Source: Parvularculaceae bacterium UBA4496 (GTDB taxonomy: Bacteria; Pseudomonadota; Alphaproteobacteria; Caulobacterales; Parvularculaceae). Taken from it: a DNA stretch of 12,635 bases. The number at the start of each line of letters is the position of its first letter. Position 1 is the first letter of the stretch. The notes under the pieces are model-generated. The model worked only from the letters and a program-made list of their open reading frames with translations. It did not search any database and was not told the origin of the DNA. The position numbers and the translations under genes are program-made. This document shows positions 6,565 to 12,635 of this stretch, in pieces. The stretch is taken from the NCBI GenBank assembly GCA_002388885.1, contig DGNI01000106.1, positions 150 to 12,784 of the forward strand, given 5' to 3'.

Positions 6565-6636
6565 GGCTTGTTCTGTCGCGTTCCGGGACAGAGGAGCCGT
6601 AAGGCGGCTTCGCCTTAGCCAGTTGTGGGGAACTGG
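6565..6636 (+). promoter_or_regulatory. Structured mRNA leader with three consecutive hairpins
   Basis: Hairpin 1 pairs TCTGTC (6572-6577) with GACAGA (6587-6592) and can extend outward to GGCT (6565-6568) with AGCC (6595-6598) through two wobble pairs and one bulge. Hairpin 2 pairs TAAGGCG (6600-6606) with CGCCTTA (6611-6617) around GCTT. Hairpin 3 pairs CCAGTT (6619-6624) with AACTGG (6631-6636), leaving GUGGGG in the loop and using part of the G-run just before the ATG at 6642. GGCT (6606-6609) can alternatively pair with AGCC (6617-6620), breaking hairpins 2 and 3. Several GGA motifs occur, one at the ribosome site. This suggests translational control of the sugar transferase; the ligand or protein is unknown. 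Confidence 0.5.
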
Positions 6637-6641
6637 GGGAG

Positions 6642-7445
6642 ATGGTTGGATTTTACGCTTTCGGGCTCGCCGCAGCGCTTGCAACCGCTGCTGTGGCTAC
6701 GCGCGTTCTGTTTTTCACACACAATCGGCCTGCATTGACCGATATTTTGCTCAGGGAAGCAGAACCTGGTTCGCTTGGTCATGCGCCATCGGGCGCTATC
6801 AATACCGACGCAACTTCAGCGGCTGATATTCAAACCGCCGCCGGGTTGATGAATTCTCCGCAAACCACCAGAGTTAAACGCTTTTTCGACATTCTCTTCA
6901 GCCTTGGGCTGATCGTGTTTATGGCGCCGTTGCTCGTCCTCACCGCGATCGCCATCAAGCTCGACAGCAACGGTCCGCTCCTCTATCGCCAGCGGCGTGT
7001 CGGCTTTGGCGGCAAAGAGTTTGAGGTTTTCAAATTCCGCTCGATGGTGACGGACGCCGAAACCAACGGCCCGCAATACGCGTCAATTAACGACGCCCGC
7101 ATCACCAGGGTCGGCCACTTCATCAGGAAATTCCGAATCGATGAAATCCCACAGACCATCAACGTCCTCAAAGGCGATATGAGTTTTGTGGGGCCGAGAC
7201 CCGAACGGCCGGAATTCGTCCGCGATCTGGAGCAGGAAATTCCGCTCTATCACTGCCGTCACCTTGTCAAACCCGGCATTACAGGCTGGGCGCAGGTCAA
7301 ATACGAGTATGCAGCCTCCGTCGAGGGCGCGCGTAACAAACTTCGATACGATCTCTATTATATCCGCCATTTCTCCCCGGCCCTGGACCTACTGATCGTG
7401 CTGATGACCGTGCGCGTGGCGCTTTTCGGGCTCGGCAGCCGCTAG
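6642..7445 (+). CDS. Undecaprenyl-phosphate sugar phosphotransferase, EpsB-like, short form
   Basis: This 267-aa protein has the bacterial sugar transferase domain (PF02397, about 75-265). It should move a sugar-1-phosphate from a nucleotide sugar to undecaprenyl phosphate at the inner membrane, the first step of EPS repeat-unit assembly. Visible motifs are KRFFDILFS followed by the membrane-inserted helix (88-106), LYRQRRVG, FEVFKFRSM (127-135), the catalytic Asp-Glu in RIDEIPQ (D167, E168), GPRPERPEF (184-192) and KPGITGWAQV (210-219). The C-terminal stretch (ASVEGARNKLRYDLYYI) is typical of the XrtA-associated EpsB group. Those relatives are about 450 aa with several N-terminal membrane helices. 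Here that part is replaced by one helix (about 3-22) and a polar linker of about 50 residues. The ATG follows a run GGGGGAG; another GGGGA lies ten bases upstream. It is first in the EPS gene series. Confidence 0.92.
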   Translation: MVGFYAFGLAAALATAAVATRVLFFTHNRPALTDILLREAEPGSLGHAPSGAINTDATSAADIQTAAGLMNSPQTTRVKRFFDILFSLGLIVFMAPLLVLTAIAIKLDSNGPLLYRQRRVGFGGKEFEVFKFRSMVTDAETNGPQYASINDARITRVGHFIRKFRIDEIPQTINVLKGDMSFVGPRPERPEFVRDLEQEIPLYHCRHLVKPGITGWAQVKYEYAASVEGARNKLRYDLYYIRHFSPALDLLIVLMTVRVALFGLGSR

Positions 7446-7503
7446 CCACCGGGCGACCACCTCTTGTTTTCCGCCGGAATCGGGAGAGACAGGAAATGAC
7501 ACA

Positions 7504-7534
7504 AAGGCGCGGCGTTTCAGGAGTTTTGCGCCTT
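7504..7534. repeat. Inverted repeat upstream of the second sigma-54 promoter
   Basis: AAGGCGC (7504-7510) and GCGCCTT (7528-7534) are perfect inverted copies around 17 bases. The centre lies about 70 bases upstream of the presumed start at 7591, close to where sigma-54 activators bind (usually 80-150 upstream). No T-run follows the right arm, so it is a poor terminator for the sugar transferase. An operator or enhancer role is inferred from position only. Confidence 0.3.
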
Positions 7535-7564
7535 AATTCTGGTTAACGGGGAGCGGTCCGGGCA

Positions 7565-7580
7565 TGGCAAAGAAATTGCG
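7565..7580 (+). promoter_or_regulatory. Sigma-54 (-24/-12) promoter before the EPS export gene
   Basis: TGGCAAAGAAATTGCG carries TGGCA at -24 and TTGC at -12, with exactly ten bases between GG (7566-7567) and GC (7578-7579). This is close to the RpoN consensus TGGCAC-N5-TTGC; the mismatches are the base after GGCA and the ones flanking it. Transcription would start near 7591, leaving a 70-base leader before the export gene at 7661. It allows the export, length-control, kinase and barrel genes to be switched on separately from the sugar transferase. The activator would be PrsR-like and is not in the window. Confidence 0.65.
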
Positions 7581-7660
7581 TTGCCCTTACACTGACGCCC
7601 GTATTTTCAGCGCTCATGCGCCAGCTTGACGCTCACAAGGACGCCACAGGGGTTTTAACC

Positions 7661-8299
7661 ATGACGAAGACAACGAATCTGTTCCGTTTCGCGCTTGCCG
7701 CCCTCGCCGGACTGGCGCTTGCGGCCTGCTCGACAATCAGCGGCGAGAAACTGGCCGCTGCGCCTTCCTCCGCTTCCGACGCCGCTTCGGCAGCGCCGGA
7801 CTATCTGATCGGCCCGCTCGACAAGCTTGAAATTTTCGTCTGGCGCGCGCCGGAGCTTTCAACGAATGTCACCGTACGCCCTGACGGCCGCATCTCGACG
7901 CCGCTGGTTGAGGACATGGTCGCCGCCGGCAAGACGCCGTCGCTTCTCGCCAACGATATAGAGGGAGCGCTCCGCGAGTTCGTGAAAACGCCGGAAGTTA
8001 CTGTCATCGTCAGCGACTTCTCATCGACCTTCGATCAGCAGGTACGCGTTCTCGGCGAAGCGCAACAACCTATCGCCCTTCCCTATCAGGCTGGCATGAC
8101 GACGCTGGACGTGATGGTCGCCGTTGGCGGGCTGACGGAATTCGCTGCCGGCAATCGCGCCGTGTTGATCCGCGGTCAGGGCGAGGATCGCCAGTCCTAT
8201 CGGCTGAAGCTCGATGATCTTTTGCGCAAGGGCAACATCGCGGCGAATGTGCCTGTGTTGCCGGGCGATGTAATTTTGATCCCGGAAAGCGTGTTCTAG
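7661..8299 (+). CDS. Polysaccharide export lipoprotein (Wza-like, XrtA-associated type)
   Basis: This 212-aa lipoprotein belongs to the short export proteins of XrtA/PEP-CTERM EPS loci (TIGR03027-like). A signal peptide ends in the lipobox LAAC with C23 as the acylated residue. The polysaccharide biosynthesis/export domain covers about 47-120 (DYLIGPLDKLEIFVW, VRPDGRISTPLVEDMVAAG, PEVTVIVSDF). One SLBB domain covers about 127-205 (VRVLGEAQQPIALPY, TTLDVMVAVGGLTEFAAGN). The chain ends PGDVILIPESVF. The long Wza C-terminal membrane helix is absent, so another outer-membrane protein must form the pore; the beta-barrel encoded downstream is the obvious candidate. I chose ATG 7661 over an in-frame ATG at 7616: AGGGG sits eight bases upstream, and the earlier start would put 15 polar residues before the signal peptide. 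Confidence 0.94.
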   Translation: MTKTTNLFRFALAALAGLALAACSTISGEKLAAAPSSASDAASAAPDYLIGPLDKLEIFVWRAPELSTNVTVRPDGRISTPLVEDMVAAGKTPSLLANDIEGALREFVKTPEVTVIVSDFSSTFDQQVRVLGEAQQPIALPYQAGMTTLDVMVAVGGLTEFAAGNRAVLIRGQGEDRQSYRLKLDDLLRKGNIAANVPVLPGDVILIPESVF

Positions 8300-8310
8300 T
8301 TAGAACACGC
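8289..8310 (+). repeat. Strong hairpin across the stop codon of the export gene
   Basis: GCGTGTTCTA (8289-8298) and TAGAACACGC (8301-8310) are perfect ten-base inverted copies with only GT between, and the TAG stop at 8297-8299 sits at the tip. No T-run follows, so it is not a standard terminator. In RNA it would form a nine-bp stem with a tetraloop. It could protect the upstream message or lower read-through to the chain-length gene that starts 26 bases later. As DNA it could bind a dimeric regulator. Confidence 0.55.
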
Positions 8311-8335
8311 AGCCCGGCGTTGAGGGGAACGCAGT

Positions 8336-9877
8336 TTGTTCAAGTTTTCAGATCTACCTCAACCGGTCATTCGCGGCCTTAATGGCTTATGGCGCCGGCG
8401 CTGGCTTATCGTCGGCGTAACATGGGCCTGCGCGCTAGCCGGTTGGCTAGCGCTCTGGCTCATACCGGACAAGTATGAGTCCCGGGCGCATGTCTTTGTA
8501 CAGACGGAAACCATCCTGGAGCCTGTGCTGACAGGCTTTACGGCGCGTCCCGATTACACACGCCGTGTCGACGTGATGCAGCAGCAACTGCTCACGCGCC
8601 CCAACGTCGAGCAGATCATCGACAGATCTGGTCTCGCCGAAACGATCGAGGCGCGCAACGCCATGGACCGGCGCGTCAAGATGGAAGGCATGGTCAACTG
8701 GGTCGCAGGGCAGATCAAAATCGAAAGCCCGCAGGAGATGTATTTCATCATCTCCTACAAGAACAGCGATCCGGCGATCGCGCAGGCGGTCGTCGACTCC
8801 GTCCTCAACATGCTGATCGAACAGGATCTCGGCGCGAGCCTGACGGAAAGCGAAGCGGCGCGCCGCCGACTCGATCTGCAGATTGAGGAATATGAAGAGC
8901 GGCTCGTCGCCAACGAACGCGCCGTGGCGACGTTCCGCGCCGAACATGCAGCGGAGCTGACGACCATTCAGGGAACGGCGCGGCAGCGCGAGCTGAAAGA
9001 AAACGAACTGACGCGAGTCAGCGACGAACTGGAGCGCACGAAGGGCCGTATTGTCACCTTGCAAAATCTCATGTCCGCAACGCCGCGCAGAACATCCGGC
9101 GGCGAGCTTGAGCGGCTGCGTGTCGAACTCGCGTCGCTGCGTTCGCAATATGAAGAAAGTCATCCGGACATTCGCGGCGTCCTCGCCCGGATTGCAGAAC
9201 TTGAAAGCGACGACTCCGTCCTTGCTTCCAATCCGGAATATGTGCGCCTGCAATCGGAGTTGAGCGTCGCGCGTGATTCCATTCGCACACTTGAAACCCG
9301 CGAACAGCGACTGAAAGGTGAGCTCGACACGCTCGATTTCGCCACCGGACAGGCGCCGGCCGTTGAGGCGGAACTGCGCCAGATCGTGCGCGAATACGAG
9401 CAGACGCAGAAAACCTATGAAGAACTCCTATCGCGCCGCGACCGGCTCGACCTTACCCGCAATCTCGGCGCCGCCGGCCGAGGTGTTGAATATCAGGTGT
9501 TCGAATGGCCGACCGTGGCGCTGGCGCCAAGCGATCCGCCGCGGCTCCTGCTTATTCTCGGGATTTTCATTCTCGCCGGCGGCGCGGGCGCAGCGGCGGC
9601 CCTGGGTCTTGCGATCCTCGACAAGAGCTACACGCAAGCGAGCGAGTTGCAGCATGCTTTTGGACTGCCTGTTCTTGGCGCGCTGAGTGAGGTTGCATCG
9701 CAAACTGTGATCGCAGACCGCAAGCGCGACCGCACGCGTCTTGTTTTGGCGAGCGTCGCGTTGGTTCTGATTGCGGGCGCTTATGCGTATCTAACGGTGT
9801 TCCGCATTCCTTCCGGCGCGCCCGCCGCCAGTGAACGGTCCGCACAAGTAACGTATGAAGTCGAGGCGCGGTCATGA
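8336..9877 (+). CDS. Polysaccharide chain-length determinant (XrtA-associated, Wzz/Wzc-N type)
   Basis: This 513-aa polysaccharide co-polymerase should control EPS chain length in the inner membrane. It has an N-terminal Wzz segment with a membrane helix (about 23-44) and YESRAHVFVQTETILEPVL. A long periplasmic coiled coil follows (about 165-375, including SHPDIRGVLARIAELE at 275-290). The proline-containing stretch WPTVALAPSDPPR (391-403) precedes a second helix (404-428). The third helix lies at about 467-487, after the short SELQHAFGLPVLGALSEV region. Size and layout fit the TIGR03007 group. The start must be TTG 8336: an in-frame TGA lies at 8321, no ATG or GTG occurs before the N-terminal helix, and GAGGGG is well placed eight bases upstream. 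The cytosolic kinase domain is supplied by the next gene, which overlaps by four bases (ATGA). Confidence 0.93.
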   Translation: MFKFSDLPQPVIRGLNGLWRRRWLIVGVTWACALAGWLALWLIPDKYESRAHVFVQTETILEPVLTGFTARPDYTRRVDVMQQQLLTRPNVEQIIDRSGLAETIEARNAMDRRVKMEGMVNWVAGQIKIESPQEMYFIISYKNSDPAIAQAVVDSVLNMLIEQDLGASLTESEAARRRLDLQIEEYEERLVANERAVATFRAEHAAELTTIQGTARQRELKENELTRVSDELERTKGRIVTLQNLMSATPRRTSGGELERLRVELASLRSQYEESHPDIRGVLARIAELESDDSVLASNPEYVRLQSELSVARDSIRTLETREQRLKGELDTLDFATGQAPAVEAELRQIVREYEQTQKTYEELLSRRDRLDLTRNLGAAGRGVEYQVFEWPTVALAPSDPPRLLLILGIFILAGGAGAAAALGLAILDKSYTQASELQHAFGLPVLGALSEVASQTVIADRKRDRTRLVLASVALVLIAGAYAYLTVFRIPSGAPAASERSAQVTYEVEARS

Positions 9878-10803
9878 GTATAGTTGAAAAAGCCGGCGCA
9901 AATGTGTTGAAAACAACGTTCAGCAAGAAGGCGAAAAAGAAAAAAGACAAGGACAAGACCGAAACGGCGGAGGAGAAATTGCCGACGCCGCGCGAACCTG
10001 AAATGGCGACGCTCGATTTTGCACAGTTGGCGGCGCAAGGTTTTTACGATGCGAAAGACCCGTCAAGCCAGCTCGCGCTTGAACTTCGCGCTGTCAAACG
10101 CCGTCTTCTTCGCCGCATCGGATATCTGCGGGCCAGCGGCGACCGTCAGGCATTCAGAACGCCCGGCAAACAGCGCAACATCATTCTCGTCACTTCAACG
10201 CGCGCCGGCGAAGGCAAGACGTTTACGGCGGCCAACCTGGCGCTGAGTTTTGCCCTGGAAGACAATATCGAAACCTTGCTCGTGGATGCGGATTTTGCGC
10301 GGCCGAAAATCCGCGCCCGCTTCAACCTCCCGGCTGCAGCAGGTCTGGCCGACTGCCTGCTCGACAAGAACCTCGATGCCGAGGAACTGGGCTGGCGGGT
10401 AAAAGACTCCAAGCTGCGCATCCTCGCCGAGGGCGCACGCGTGGACCGGCCGACCGACCTGTTCGCCACCGCCGACAGTCAGCGCCTATGGACCGGAATC
10501 GCGATGGCCCAGCCAGACCGGCTTGTGATCATTGACGCGCCGCCGGTGCTTGCGACCACGGACGCCGTGGTGCTCGCCAAATATGCTGACGAGATCGTTT
10601 TCGTGGTGGAGGCCAATTCCACGCCCGAATCAGCCGTTGCTGCTGCTATCGATGAGTTAATCGACGTTAACCCGAATGTGTCTATTATGCTCAACAGGTG
10701 CCAGATTGGCGCAGGCGGGGCCCATTACGGATCCTATGAATATTACGACCGGGCCGACAGCGGCGAAAAACCGGAAACCAAAAAAGCTTCGAGCAAGGAT
10801 TAG
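9874..10803 (+). CDS. XrtA-associated tyrosine autokinase (BY-kinase, Wzc-C type)
   Basis: This 309-aa cytosolic kinase works with the chain-length protein. Autophosphorylation and dephosphorylation of the pair cycle polymer growth and export. A lysine-rich tail (18-28) is followed by ELRAVKRRLLRR (70-81), the motif by which BY-kinases contact each other. Walker A is STRAGEGKTF (108-117, K115), Walker A' is LLVDADFARP (135-144, D138 and D140), and Walker B is LVIIDAPPV (217-225, D221). The C-terminus has the tyrosine cluster HYGSYEYYD (Y285, Y288, Y290, Y291), which is phosphorylated in this family. Length and motifs fit TIGR03018. It overlaps the chain-length gene by four bases and the barrel gene starts four bases after its stop, so all three are translated from one message. 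Confidence 0.94.
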   Translation: MSIVEKAGANVLKTTFSKKAKKKKDKDKTETAEEKLPTPREPEMATLDFAQLAAQGFYDAKDPSSQLALELRAVKRRLLRRIGYLRASGDRQAFRTPGKQRNIILVTSTRAGEGKTFTAANLALSFALEDNIETLLVDADFARPKIRARFNLPAAAGLADCLLDKNLDAEELGWRVKDSKLRILAEGARVDRPTDLFATADSQRLWTGIAMAQPDRLVIIDAPPVLATTDAVVLAKYADEIVFVVEANSTPESAVAAAIDELIDVNPNVSIMLNRCQIGAGGAHYGSYEYYDRADSGEKPETKKASSKD

Positions 10804-10807
10804 ACCC

Positions 10808-12514
10808 ATGGGGAAAATCAACAAGCAACCGAATTGGAACGCCAGCGTAAAAAAAGCCTTGCTGGCGGGCGTCGCGGTCAGCGTGACAGCCGGCGCCGCT
10901 ATTGCGCAGGTGACGTCGCCAAATGCGCCCTTGAAGCTTTCAACGGATTATTTCGGATATGCAGCGGGCGTTTCTGTTCGCGCCGGTTATTCCGACAACA
11001 TCAATCTTGAGCGCGGCGCGCTGAAAGACGAAGAATACATCCTGTCGACCTTCCTTACTGGCGGCGCGATCTATTCAACGCCGCGAGTGACGGCGCTCAT
11101 ACTCGGCGATCTCGACTTTTCCTATCTGATCGACGATAGCGACCTCGCCATCAATCAAAACATCGGCGCGACCAGCACATTCACCGCCGCCGACAACTGG
11201 CTGTATTTCGATCTTTCCGGTTCGACGTCGCGCCAGCTCATCGGCGACAATGCCCGCTTCTCCGGCAACATCAACGCCGCCCGCGGACAACGCGCTGACG
11301 TACACGCCTACTCAGCGAGCCCTTACGTATTCCACGAATTCTCGGACGAATCGACCGCGGAATTGCGCTACCGCTTCTCGCAAGTTTTCGTTGATGAAGA
11401 AGCCTCGCCAGCTGCGTTCTTTACCGGCAACTCGCTCAATGACTCGATCACGCACGAAGTTCTCGCGCAATATGATACGGGCCGTGCGTTTGACAGGCTG
11501 GGTTTCCGCCTGACCGCCTATGGCAGCGAAACATCTGAGGACGGCGTCGGCGTTTTCCCTGACTTCGAATACGAACAGGGAACAGTTTCTATTGCCTCGC
11601 ATTTCGCGTTCTCGGATCAGTTCGCGATTTCCGGCGCGGCCGGTTACGACGAGGTCGACACGACGCCGTTTCTGATCAACGGAACGCCGATTTCGTTCTT
11701 CAACGACGACGATCTTTCCGGATTTTTCTGGCGCGCCGGCTTCACGGCGCAACCCGGCCCCCGCTCGCTCATTCGCATCGAATACGGACAGCGCTATGGC
11801 GATGAATTCATCGACGCCGAAGCGCGTTACGCCATATCCGACCGTTTTGTTTTCTCCGCCGCCGCAAGCCGCTCGTTCAGAACCCGCGCACAATCTGTGT
11901 CGTCACAGTTCCGGGCGACACAGCGTCAGACGCTGGAGTTTGCAGATGCGTTGCGTGAGGGTCAGGAGCTTTCGGCTCGAAGCATCATTGAGTCCGCAAA
12001 CTGGTACGCCAATAGCCTCAATTTCGGCCGGTCCCAGACCACTGGCGTCGCCGTAACCGACTCAGCATCGGCTTCCCTCGCCGGTCAGTTCGGGCGCACC
12101 GAACTATCGATCAGCGGATATTATTCGGATGATAATTTCGGCTTCCGCCAGATCGAAACAATCGGAGGCGGCATCGATCTGCGCCGCCGTATGTCGCGCC
12201 GCCTGACTGGATACGGATCGCTTTTCTTCCGCCATGCAGACACCGCTTTCGATCCGGCGACCTGTATTATGACGCCGGAGATTTTCGGTTTCGACAGTAA
12301 CGATCCGATGTTCGACGCTATGGTTGAGTGTAACAACCTGGCGGCTGACAACGGCGTCACCAATACGCTGATCGGACGCGTCGGCGCCTCCTATCGGATT
12401 TACGAAAATGTTTCGGGTTTTGTTGAGTATTCCCACACCGAGCGCTTCGCGCCAAATCCGCTGCTTGAGTATAGCGAAAACAGTGCGCTCGTGGGGGTAA
12501 CCCTGGATTTCTAA
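10808..12514 (+). CDS. Outer-membrane beta-barrel protein of the EPS operon
   Basis: This 568-aa secreted protein is probably the outer-membrane passage or anchor for the EPS. A signal peptide ends at AIA (31-33), followed by Q34. The mature part is a series of alternating amphipathic strands with aromatic ends and polar, acidic turns. The first strand holds VSVRAGYSDNINLERG, the entry motif seen in EpsL-like and other PEP-CTERM-associated barrels. The chain ends SALVGVTLDF with a terminal Phe, the signal read by the BAM machinery. Two cysteines occur in a late loop (around DPATCIM and MVECNN). I chose ATG 10808: AAGGA lies eight bases upstream, and a longer in-frame ORF from 10676 would overlap the kinase by 128 bp and hide the signal peptide. 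The exact family (EpsL, TIGR03016 or BBP2) cannot be fixed by eye. Confidence 0.88.
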   Translation: MGKINKQPNWNASVKKALLAGVAVSVTAGAAIAQVTSPNAPLKLSTDYFGYAAGVSVRAGYSDNINLERGALKDEEYILSTFLTGGAIYSTPRVTALILGDLDFSYLIDDSDLAINQNIGATSTFTAADNWLYFDLSGSTSRQLIGDNARFSGNINAARGQRADVHAYSASPYVFHEFSDESTAELRYRFSQVFVDEEASPAAFFTGNSLNDSITHEVLAQYDTGRAFDRLGFRLTAYGSETSEDGVGVFPDFEYEQGTVSIASHFAFSDQFAISGAAGYDEVDTTPFLINGTPISFFNDDDLSGFFWRAGFTAQPGPRSLIRIEYGQRYGDEFIDAEARYAISDRFVFSAAASRSFRTRAQSVSSQFRATQRQTLEFADALREGQELSARSIIESANWYANSLNFGRSQTTGVAVTDSASASLAGQFGRTELSISGYYSDDNFGFRQIETIGGGIDLRRRMSRRLTGYGSLFFRHADTAFDPATCIMTPEIFGFDSNDPMFDAMVECNNLAADNGVTNTLIGRVGASYRIYENVSGFVEYSHTERFAPNPLLEYSENSALVGVTLDF

Positions 12515-12517
12515 GTC

Positions 12518-12635
12518 ATGTATGAAGAGTATTTCCGGCTCACCGATGCGCCCTTCCGGCTAAGCCCGGACCCGCGCTTTTTCTACGGCAGCCGCAGCCA
12601 TAACAAGGCAATGGCGTATCTTCACTACGGCCTGA
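12518..12635 (+). CDS. XrtA-associated ExeA-like ATPase (3' partial)
   Basis: Thirty-nine codons are visible before the window ends. They read MYEEYFRLTDAPFRLSPDP followed by RFFYGSRSHNKAMAYLHYGL. This is the characteristic opening of ExeA/GspA-type AAA ATPases, and in particular of the PEP-CTERM/XrtA-associated ATPase (TIGR03015), in which the PF.L.PDP.FF segment and the H..A...L.YG segment precede the Walker A. The Walker motifs lie beyond the window. The ATG follows the barrel stop by three bases, so it belongs to the same operon. In this group the ATPase is thought to help EPS assembly or secretion; its exact role is not established. Confidence 0.9.
   Translation, partial: MYEEYFRLTDAPFRLSPDPRFFYGSRSHNKAMAYLHYGL

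Noticed and set aside
7533..7546. CtrA-like site TTAA-N6-TTAA
   Set aside because: The spacer is six, not seven, so it does not meet the consensus. A similar N6 pair near 10657 lies inside the kinase gene.
7616..7660. Earlier in-frame ATG for the export lipoprotein
   Set aside because: It adds 15 polar residues before the lipoprotein signal; the ribosome site is at 7648-7652.
10676..10807. Longer in-frame start for the beta-barrel gene
   Set aside because: It would overlap the kinase by 128 bp and place 44 residues before an evident signal peptide; ATG 10808 has its own ribosome site.
1..12635. Mobile element, prophage, CRISPR or defence system
   Set aside because: No transposase, integrase, terminal repeats, repeat-spacer pattern or defence protein motifs were seen.

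Overview
The window is most likely chromosomal DNA of an alphaproteobacterium. A Caulobacterales/Hyphomonadaceae/Parvularculales-type host would fit, but I cannot name a genus. The reasons are moderately high GC, a DUF455 gene beside an M23 peptidase-bactofilin pair, a FliO protein of the short alphaproteobacterial kind preceded by a perfect CtrA box (TTAA-N7-TTAA), and an exopolysaccharide (EPS) operon of the XrtA/PEP-CTERM-associated type. No mobile element, rRNA, tRNA, CRISPR array or phage gene was seen.

Left part (1-2912, + strand). The tail of a DUF455 ferritin-like gene is followed by a membrane-anchored M23 peptidase whose end overlaps the start of a bactofilin gene. Peptidase plus bactofilin is a known cell-shape/peptidoglycan-remodelling module (BacA/LmdC in Hyphomonas). 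A strong hairpin-plus-T-tract terminator closes this unit and probably works in both directions.

Middle part (2939-6148, - strand). Three genes read leftwards: an unrecognised four-helix membrane protein, a FliO-like flagellar export protein with its own CtrA-type promoter, and a 723-aa protein that joins a GT4 glycosyltransferase to a WalW-like polysaccharide deacetylase domain. This last gene is AT-richer in places than its neighbours.

Right part (6149-12635, + strand). A long leader region holds a possible 46-aa single-helix membrane protein, then a likely sigma-54 promoter and a leader RNA with three consecutive hairpins. The EPS genes follow in order: a short EpsB-like initiating sugar transferase; a second and better sigma-54 promoter; a Wza-like export lipoprotein; a Wzz/Wzc-like chain-length protein; a BY-kinase; an outer-membrane beta-barrel; and the first 39 codons of the XrtA-associated ExeA-like ATPase. 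Together they describe a route in which a sugar phosphate is loaded onto the lipid carrier, polymerisation and length are set by the chain-length protein with its kinase, and the polymer leaves through the lipoprotein/beta-barrel.

The protein-coding content is mostly recognisable. The least explained material is regulatory: two -24/-12 elements in one EPS locus, the triple-hairpin leader, a 10-bp-arm inverted repeat across the stop codon of the export lipoprotein gene, the GT4-deacetylase fusion and the 46-aa ORF. These come from reading by eye; no search or folding calculation was run.
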